The position numbers and the translations under genes were made by a program. Shown here piece by piece: positions 58,611-64,000 of a DNA stretch of 64,000 nt (positions within the stretch are counted from its first letter, which is position 1; each line of letters opens with the position of its first letter). The DNA comes from Crocinitomicaceae bacterium (GTDB taxonomy: Bacteria; Bacteroidota; Bacteroidia; Flavobacteriales_D; Crocinitomicaceae): positions 620,001 through 684,000 of the forward strand of contig JAJTCM010000002.1 of assembly GCA_021325675.1 (NCBI GenBank), written 5' to 3'. The notes under the pieces were generated by a model, which ran no database searches, had not been told where the DNA came from, and worked only from the letters and a program-made list of their open reading frames with translations.

Positions 58611-59345
58611 CTACTTCTCTTTTTTACGCAATTCGAAATTCTGGCCCAAATACACTTTACGGACTGTTTCGTCGGCCGCGAGCTCTTCAGCTGTACCTGA
58701 TTTCAAAATTCCACCTTCAAAAAGCAAATACGCGCGGTCAGTGATCGAAAGCGTTTCCTGCACGTTGTGGTCCGTGATCAAAATCCCGATATTCCGCTTG
58801 CGCAGGTCAGAAATGATCGCCTGGATGTCTTCCACGGCAATCGGGTCAACGCCGGCAAAAGGTTCATCCAGCAAAACGAATTTTGGGTCTGTAGCCAGGG
58901 CGCGGGCGATCTCTGTGCGGCGTTTTTCACCTCCCGAAAGCCGGTTACCGAGGTTTTTGCGGACATGCGTCAGGCTGAACTCCTCCAGCAGCTGCTCCAA
59001 ACGTTCCTTACGCTGGATTTTCGTCAGGTCCGTCATCTCGAGGATCGACAGGATATTGTCTTCCACGCTCAGCTTGCGAAAAACGGAAACCTCCTGAGGA
59101 AGATAACCCAATCCAAGCTGCGCGCGCTTGTACATCGGGTAGCTTGTAATCTCCAGGTCATCCAGGAAAACCGAGCCTTCGTCCGGCTTCACCAAACCTA
59201 CGATCATGTAAAAAGAAGTCGTTTTACCTGCGCCGTTCGGGCCAAGCAAACCGATGATCTCGCCCTGGTTCACTTCAACAGAAACACCTTTTACAACAGG
59301 TCTGCCCTTGTATGTTTTTTTGATGTTATGTGTATGAAGCTTCAT
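58611..59345 (-). CDS. lptB: LPS export ABC transporter ATP-binding protein
   Basis: ATPase of the LptB2FG complex that extracts LPS from the inner membrane. 244 residues. Walker [12 protein letters not shown] (about residues 33-43), Q-loop at Y-L-P-Q-E, signature [10 protein letters not shown], Walker [15 protein letters not shown]-loop I-T-D-H-N-V. The F-A-G-V-D-P-I-A-V segment and Y-L-L-F-E-G-G-I-L favour LptB over LivG-type ATPases. The -7 box ends four bases before the ATG. lptC/A/F/G are not adjacent. Confident. Confidence 0.94.
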   Translation of the reverse strand: MKLHTHNIKKTYKGRPVVKGVSVEVNQGEIIGLLGPNGAGKTTSFYMIVGLVKPDEGSVFLDDLEITSYPMYKRAQLGLGYLPQEVSVFRKLSVEDNILSILEMTDLTKIQRKERLEQLLEEFSLTHVRKNLGNRLSGGEKRRTEIARALATDPKFVLLDEPFAGVDPIAVEDIQAIISDLRKRNIGILITDHNVQETLSITDRAYLLFEGGILKSGTAEELAADETVRKVYLGQNFELRKKEK

Positions 59346-59349
59346 GGCT

Positions 59350-59357
59350 CAAAAATA
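59350..59357 (-). promoter_or_regulatory. -7 element abutting lptB start (leaderless candidate)
   Basis: TATTTTTG on the minus strand, perfect TAnnTTTG, four bases (AGCC) before the ATG. An R4-like repeat lies just upstream at 59366-59398. Confidence 0.45.
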
Positions 59358-59365
59358 CTTATTTT

Positions 59366-59398
59366 AATTGAAAATCGAGAATGGAAATGTGAGAATTG
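59366..59398. repeat. Dispersed repeat family R4, second copy
   Basis: A degenerate run of AATTGAAAATCGAGAATGG followed by AAATGTGAGAATTG, similar to the words at 52663-52700. Confidence 0.4.
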
Positions 59399-59446
59399 CT
59401 TCAAAGCAGGAAACGTAATTCGGAACAATCCTGAAGCAGGCGTACA

Positions 59447-61909
59447 CTAAAAAGTAAACGACCATCTTGCACGCACACCAAGCGGGTTCATGCCCGGGTC
59501 GAGGTGGGTCATCCGCCAAACGAGGTCAACACGGAAAAACTTGAAGATATTCTCCACGCCAACAGCTGTTTCTGCATACGGAACAGCGCCGAACTTTTTG
59601 GTGAAGGACGGAATGATCATTTCCTTTGAATGGCGGTCATCCAGTGAGCCGTAAACTATCCGGCCGGAAGTTACCAAACGCCATTTGAGTTTTTTAATCA
59701 AAGGCAGGCGGTCGAAAAACAAGCCTTCCCAGTGGTGCTCAATATTTCCGCCGATGTATTTATCCGAAACAAATTCAAAGAAATTCAGTTTGTTGAAGGC
59801 GCTCGTAAGCAGCCAGTAAGACTGGTTCCCTTCGTGCACTTTCAGGAAAGGATAAGCCGCTGTCCCGAAGATGTAGCCGGCGTTGATCCCGTATTTCAGG
59901 TAACCCCAAACGCCTACGTTGCGGTTGTGCGTCATCTGGAACTCAATTTTCTGATAAGCATAATCGCTGCCGAAAACGCCCTTGATCCCAAAAATCCCCT
60001 GCACGGAAAAGATCGGGTATTTGGAGCGCAGGGAAGTCCGGTCAAAAGCCCCGGAAATAAATTCTTCGTCCTTCGTCCAGCGGATGCGCGCCGTAATTTC
60101 AGCGGTTTGCACTTTGGAAATATTCACCAGGTTGCTGTCAGCATCGTAGCGCTGGTAATTCGCCAAACCAAGCGGCGTGTATTCTTTCCATTCGAAGCCG
60201 CCGAAAAGAACGAGGTCCTTTTTAACGTCCTTCTCAAAATTAAACCCGGTTTTTTCTACAAAGGTCAGCTTGTCGAGCGGGCCGGTGCGGAAAAGCGTAT
60301 TGAAAGTCGAGCCAACCGAAGCCGCTGTGGGTGATTGCCCGATTTGTTCAATGTCGTAATTGTAATACACGGAAAGCAGGCCGCGTTTTTTCCTGGTGAC
60401 GTTCCAGCGCAGTGATCCGCCGTATTTGAAGCGTTCATCACCCCAGCCGTAAGCGACTTTACCGCCCAGCTCGATGACCCGCGAAAATTTGTTCGAGGTT
60501 CGTAAAGCCAAGCCGGTGCGGAAGCTCTCCACCGGGTTGAAGCTCAGCAGGCTGTAAGCGTTCCCCAGCTCAAACAGGCCGATTGGAACGTAGCCCGTCG
60601 TTCCGAGGTAAGCCAGGTTTTTCATCGTCCGGAAGATCCGGGTGTTTTCAAGCGAATCGATCATCTCCACGATCCCTTCTTCCTGGATCGAAAGCGGTTG
60701 GTGGCGGTGGGCTTTCCAGTATGCTTCGCTGCGAACTTCGGAGCTGTCCTCGTATTCAACCGTAGAATTGGAATTGTAAAAATCGTCTTGCCGCTGGCGG
60801 TTCACCACATAATATTTCCGGGAGGAGCTTTTCCGGGCAAAAAAGCCGTAAACCTTGGAGTTTTTCGTAAGCTTCAGGTCAATGATCAGTTTTTCTTTTG
60901 TCAGCATCCAGACTTCTTTTGCAACGAGATTGAACTCCTGCTCGAAGTATAAATCCTGGACGTAGTTGATATTCGCCCCCGGGGAAATCCGCGCTGAAAC
61001 CTGCTTCACAGCATAGGTCGTATCGTGGATCCACATTTCTCCTTCAAAAGTCACATCTCCAACGCGTTTCGGCACAAAGCGCAGCTTGTAACACCATTGA
61101 TTGCCGATAAACGTGGAATCATCGAGGTAAAAACGGTAGAAATTGCGTGCAAAATTTGAAACAGGGCTCACGAACGAACGGTCGAACAAAATGAGGTTGT
61201 TGTCATAAATGTTCATATCGAGATACATATCACCCACGATCTGGTTCAGCTGGATGTTGTCGATCCCCGTAATTTTGGACGCCGTAATGACTTCGCGTTT
61301 CTTCTTCGGATTGTTTTTGAAATAAAAATTGGAAATGGATTCGCTGAGCAGGAAAGGCAGGTAGCTTTTGCCGTTTTCCGCCGAATCCAGGTAATCCATC
61401 ACCATGTCGAGACGCTTGATCATCGGCATTTTGTTGAATTTTTCGCCGATATTATTGACATCAAACTGGATTTTATTGTACAGCTCGTATTCGTAAGCGT
61501 CCAGCTTTTCCTTGTTGTTGATGTCTTTATGCTTGATCACCCGCTTGTGAAGGCGCGTGGACGGAAGTTCATCGGGCGGCTTAACGAAAACTTCTTCGAT
61601 TTCCGCAGTGAGCACGTTCAGCTTCACATTGATTTCCTGGGAAATGTCTTTTCTGACGAATACCGTTTTGGTTTTGTAGCCGAAAAATGAAACCTGGAGA
61701 CTGTCGGTAGCATAGTAGGTTTCTATCTCGAAATAGCCCGTCGAATCTGCAATTGCACCGATTTTAGAGTCGTAAAAACGAACGCGGGCACCCGGGAGCA
61801 TTTCACCCGTCACAGCATCTGTGACTTTCCCGTAAACCTTGGTCTGCTGGGCCACAGCGCTTGCGGCAAGCCAACTAAAAACCAGGACCAGGGACAGGCG
61901 GAATATCAT
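59447..61909 (-). CDS. DUF5686 outer-membrane protein with regulatory-like N-terminal domain
   Basis: 820 residues: signal peptide (M-I-F-R-L-S-L-V-L-V, cleavage near A-V-A-Q), a carboxypeptidase-regulatory-like beta-sandwich (about 22-110, V-Y-G-K-V-T-D-A-V-T-G), and a long DUF5686 region (about 130-820) predicted as a beta-barrel, ending A-R-W-S-F-T-F. It has the domain order known for this family in Bacteroidota but no known substrate. It is not TonB-dependent: no plug motif. It follows tatC on the same strand with a five-base gap, so it is probably the second gene of a tatC operon. Confidence 0.88.
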   Translation of the reverse strand: MIFRLSLVLVFSWLAASAVAQQTKVYGKVTDAVTGEMLPGARVRFYDSKIGAIADSTGYFEIETYYATDSLQVSFFGYKTKTVFVRKDISQEINVKLNVLTAEIEEVFVKPPDELPSTRLHKRVIKHKDINNKEKLDAYEYELYNKIQFDVNNIGEKFNKMPMIKRLDMVMDYLDSAENGKSYLPFLLSESISNFYFKNNPKKKREVITASKITGIDNIQLNQIVGDMYLDMNIYDNNLILFDRSFVSPVSNFARNFYRFYLDDSTFIGNQWCYKLRFVPKRVGDVTFEGEMWIHDTTYAVKQVSARISPGANINYVQDLYFEQEFNLVAKEVWMLTKEKLIIDLKLTKNSKVYGFFARKSSSRKYYVVNRQRQDDFYNSNSTVEYEDSSEVRSEAYWKAHRHQPLSIQEEGIVEMIDSLENTRIFRTMKNLAYLGTTGYVPIGLFELGNAYSLLSFNPVESFRTGLALRTSNKFSRVIELGGKVAYGWGDERFKYGGSLRWNVTRKKRGLLSVYYNYDIEQIGQSPTAASVGSTFNTLFRTGPLDKLTFVEKTGFNFEKDVKKDLVLFGGFEWKEYTPLGLANYQRYDADSNLVNISKVQTAEITARIRWTKDEEFISGAFDRTSLRSKYPIFSVQGIFGIKGVFGSDYAYQKIEFQMTHNRNVGVWGYLKYGINAGYIFGTAAYPFLKVHEGNQSYWLLTSAFNKLNFFEFVSDKYIGGNIEHHWEGLFFDRLPLIKKLKWRLVTSGRIVYGSLDDRHSKEMIIPSFTKKFGAVPYAETAVGVENIFKFFRVDLVWRMTHLDPGMNPLGVRARWSFTF

Positions 61910-61914
61910 CTTTT

Positions 61915-62703
61915 TCAGCTTTCTTTGTTACGTTTTTTCTCTACGGCAACCACGACAAATATACTGATTTCGTAAAGTAAAAGAATAGGGATTGAAACAA
62001 TAACCTGGCTGATCATATCGGGCGGGGTGATAATCGCCGAAAGGATCAAAACGCCGACAATGGCGTGTTTCCGGTATTTTCTCAGGAAGGCAGGCGTAAT
62101 AATTCCGAGCTTCCCGAACAAATAAGCAACAACCGGAAGCAGGAAGAAAAGCCCGCTGTAAAAAACCGTCGAAATTATCGTGCTCATGTAAGAGTTCAGG
62201 TCAAATTCATTCTGGATTTCACTGGTGATCTTAAATGTTCCGAAAAAATGAACGCTCATCGGGGCCACAACGAAATAGCCGAACATGATCCCGAAGAAAA
62301 AGAGCATGCTGACATAAAAAACTATCCCGCGCACAATATTCTGCTCGTTGGTTTTCAGTCCCGGCCTCACGAAAGACCAGATCTGATGAAAAATAAATGG
62401 AAAGCCGAGAACAACGCCGCCGATGAAAGACATCCAGATCGCGTAACCGAATTGTCCACCGACCTGCCGTGACTGGATAGAAGCGGGAATGTGGTCAACG
62501 CACATGATCTTAAAATTGGAGCAGAAAAAATCGTAGGTAACGAAATCCGAGCGGAGCATCGACATAAAAATGTTGCGCATGATCCAGTCCATGTTCCACC
62601 AGATTGCAATCGCAATGATGATGATCACAATCGCGGACTTCACCAGGCGCCACCTCAACTCTTCGAGATGGTCTAAAAAGGACATTTCTTTGCGTTCCGA
62701 CAT
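61915..62703 (-). CDS. tatC: Twin-arginine translocase subunit TatC
   Basis: 262-residue inner-membrane core of the Tat export system for folded proteins. Six TM helices. Cytoplasmic N-terminal signature M-S-F-L-D-H-L-E-E-L-R-W-R-L, and family motifs F-G-Y-A-I-W-M-S-F, P-F-I-F-H-Q-I-W-S-F-V-R-P-G-L and F-R-K-Y-R-K-H near the end. The periplasmic loop holds a short Cys pair (F-F-C-S-N-F-K-I-M-C). tatA is not adjacent. A -7 box ends eight bases before the ATG. Confident. Confidence 0.95.
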   Translation of the reverse strand: MSERKEMSFLDHLEELRWRLVKSAIVIIIIAIAIWWNMDWIMRNIFMSMLRSDFVTYDFFCSNFKIMCVDHIPASIQSRQVGGQFGYAIWMSFIGGVVLGFPFIFHQIWSFVRPGLKTNEQNIVRGIVFYVSMLFFFGIMFGYFVVAPMSVHFFGTFKITSEIQNEFDLNSYMSTIISTVFYSGLFFLLPVVAYLFGKLGIITPAFLRKYRKHAIVGVLILSAIITPPDMISQVIVSIPILLLYEISIFVVVAVEKKRNKES

Positions 62704-62711
62704 AGGCAGTG

Positions 62712-62719
62712 CAAAAATA
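62712..62719 (-). promoter_or_regulatory. -7 element close to tatC start
   Basis: TATTTTTG on the minus strand, perfect TAnnTTTG, eight bases before the ATG. No -33 TTTG at normal spacing. Confidence 0.4.
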
Positions 62720-62788
62720 ATGAAACACTTTCAATTGATCTCATTTTTACCGCTTATTTTGTTGAAAACAGGCGGAAATTCGGAAGTT

Positions 62789-63961
62789 TTAACGAATTGT
62801 GCCCTGAAGGAGCAATTCCCGGGCGAGGCGGCGGGCTTCGCTGTCTACGGCAACAAAATCTTCGTAAACCGGGCTGGCGACAAATTGCGTATCGTGCATC
62901 ACACGGCGGTTGATTTCCGCAATGTCTGTAAAACCGATTTTTTCTTCAAGAAAAGCCTGAACGGTAACTTCGTTGGCGGCGTTGAGCGCGCAGGCGGCCG
63001 TTCCTTTTTTCTCCATCGCTTCGTAAGCCGAATTGAGGTTAATGAAGGTTTCACGGTCCGGTTTTTCAAAAGTCAGCGAAGGATAATCCATGAAATTGAA
63101 GCGTGGGAAATCCGTCGGGAAACGCTCCGGGTAGGTCAAGGCGTATTGAATCGGCAGCTTCATGTCCGGCAAGCCCATTTGCGCTTTCATGCTCCCGTCG
63201 CGGAACTGAACGAGCGAATGCACAATTGACTGCGGGTGAACGATTACGTCAATCTGGCCGGCAGTGAGATCAAACAGCCATTTGGCTTCAATCACTTCCA
63301 GGCCTTTGTTCATCAGCGTTGCGGAATCAATCGTGATTTTGGCGCCCATCGACCAGTTAGGATGTTTCAGGGCTTGTGCCGGGGTAACGTTTTGCAGCTG
63401 GTCCATCGTCCATCCACGGAAAGGGCCGCCTGAAGCCGTGAGGTATATTTTTTCGATCGGGTTGCCGGATTCGCCTGTCAGGCATTGGAAAATCGCGGAG
63501 TGTTCCGAATCTACAGGATAAACCGCAACCTCGTTTTCCAGTGCCAGGCGGGTGATTAATTCCCCGGCTACAACCAGCGTTTCCTTGTTGGCAAGGGCAA
63601 TGGTTTTTTTGGCTTTGATCGCTGAAATTGTCGGCTTGAGACCGGCGTAACCAACAAGGGCAGTCAGCACGATATCCACTTCGGAAGATTCAACGACCTG
63701 CGATAACGCGTCGGCCCCGCAGTAAACTTTAATGTCCTCGTTCCACAAAGCTTCTTTCACCGGCTGGTAGCCTTTTTCATCCACGATGACCACACAGTTC
63801 GGCTTGAATTTTTTGGCCTGTTCGATCAGGAGCCCTGCATTTCCATTTGCGGTCAGCACTTCCAGGTTAAAATAATCGGGGTAGGTTTCGAGCACTTCCA
63901 GCGCCTGTGTGCCGATTGAACCGGTTGAACCTAAAATAGCAAGACCTCTTTTGGATTTCAT
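62789..63961 (-). CDS. dxr: 1-deoxy-D-xylulose 5-phosphate reductoisomerase
   Basis: NADPH-dependent conversion of DXP to MEP, first committed step of the MEP isoprenoid pathway. 390 residues. NADPH motif L-G-S-T-G-S-I-G-T-Q at the start; L-A-N-K-E-T-L-V-V-A-G; catalytic and metal site P-V-D-S-E-H-S-A-I-F-Q; L-T-A-S-G-G-P-F-R; N-W-S-M-G-A-K-I-T-I-D-S-A-T-L-M-N-K-G; C-terminal A-L-N-A-A-N-E. A -7 box ends four bases before the ATG. The pathway's other genes are outside the window. Confident. Confidence 0.97.
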   Translation of the reverse strand: MKSKRGLAILGSTGSIGTQALEVLETYPDYFNLEVLTANGNAGLLIEQAKKFKPNCVVIVDEKGYQPVKEALWNEDIKVYCGADALSQVVESSEVDIVLTALVGYAGLKPTISAIKAKKTIALANKETLVVAGELITRLALENEVAVYPVDSEHSAIFQCLTGESGNPIEKIYLTASGGPFRGWTMDQLQNVTPAQALKHPNWSMGAKITIDSATLMNKGLEVIEAKWLFDLTAGQIDVIVHPQSIVHSLVQFRDGSMKAQMGLPDMKLPIQYALTYPERFPTDFPRFNFMDYPSLTFEKPDRETFINLNSAYEAMEKKGTAACALNAANEVTVQAFLEEKIGFTDIAEINRRVMHDTQFVASPVYEDFVAVDSEARRLARELLLQGTIR

Positions 63962-63965
63962 TACA

Positions 63966-63973
63966 CAAAACTA
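63966..63973 (-). promoter_or_regulatory. -7 element abutting dxr start (leaderless candidate)
   Basis: TAGTTTTG on the minus strand, perfect TAnnTTTG, four bases (TGTA) before the ATG. Close to the window end, so the upstream context is limited. Confidence 0.45.
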
Positions 63974-64000
63974 AGGAAAATTTCGGAGAAAATATTTTGG

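Overview
The window comes from a chromosome of a member of the Bacteroidota, most likely order Flavobacteriales. The evidence is the gliding lipoprotein GldH, two proteins with type IX secretion (T9SS) C-terminal sorting domains, a regulatory-domain/TonB receptor, DUF4270, DUF5686 and DUF5723 proteins, LytTR/LytS-type two-component pairs, and promoters with the Bacteroidota -7 consensus TAnnTTTG (often with TTTG 18-20 nt upstream). A Crocinitomicaceae (Fluviicola-like) origin is a guess. No phage, insertion sequence, CRISPR array, rRNA or tRNA was recognised. The window is gene-dense core chromosome with a few accessory genes.

Layout. 1-5.9 kb: TonB-dependent receptor, oligopeptide-type binding lipoprotein, an unknown secreted protein and methylmalonyl-CoA epimerase. 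6-8.9 kb (minus): operon panC-panD-flippase-like membrane protein-rfaE2 (pantothenate/CoA plus heptose activation). 9-13 kb (plus): a half-length, probably non-catalytic glycogen synthase relative, a DUF4270 lipoprotein and glmS. 13.1-15.7 kb (minus): tyrosine catabolism (hmgA, hppD). 15.8-21.4 kb (plus): SDR threonine dehydrogenase, YwqK/MORN protein, M17 aminopeptidase-pdxA-YceH, TPR-like protein. 21.4-23.9 kb (minus): DUF4143 ATPase preceded by a striking 32-bp tandem repeat, DUF1801 protein and an outer-membrane barrel. 24-27.5 kb: EamA transporter and SRPBCC lipoprotein, then yicC-gmk-nadD (minus). 27.8-33.1 kb: T9SS cargo, GT9 glycosyltransferase, thioesterase and GH3-like protein.

33.3-44.2 kb is a signalling block. 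It holds a 1407-residue propeller/Y_Y_Y/membrane/PAS/PP2C phosphatase, an operon thiL-LytS kinase-LytTR regulator (minus), and an operon LiaF-like protein-LytS kinase-LytTR regulator (plus). 44.2-54.6 kb: a six-repeat DUF6150 ('septoil knot'-type) secreted protein, a DUF2235 hydrolase, a GNAT-nitrilase fusion, holB, DUF5723, an acyltransferase, purK, gldH and a PSP1/RicT protein. 54.6-58.1 kb looks more A+T-rich and carries a 1006-residue seven-repeat T9SS protein plus 374 bp without a gene. 58.1-64 kb: a small HTH/coiled-coil protein, lptB, a DUF5686 protein, tatC and dxr.

The most noteworthy signals are these: the 32-bp repeat with conserved TTTCCA/TGGAAA arms before the DUF4143 ATPase; the glycogen synthase relative that lost the K-x-G-G substrate loop and the whole C-terminal half; the unusual multi-domain phosphatase sensor; the six-repeat DUF6150 protein; many -7 boxes placed 3-8 nt before start codons, suggesting leaderless mRNAs; frequent TTG/GTG starts; and four families of short dispersed intergenic repeats. 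I did not find one clear, wholly novel multi-gene system.
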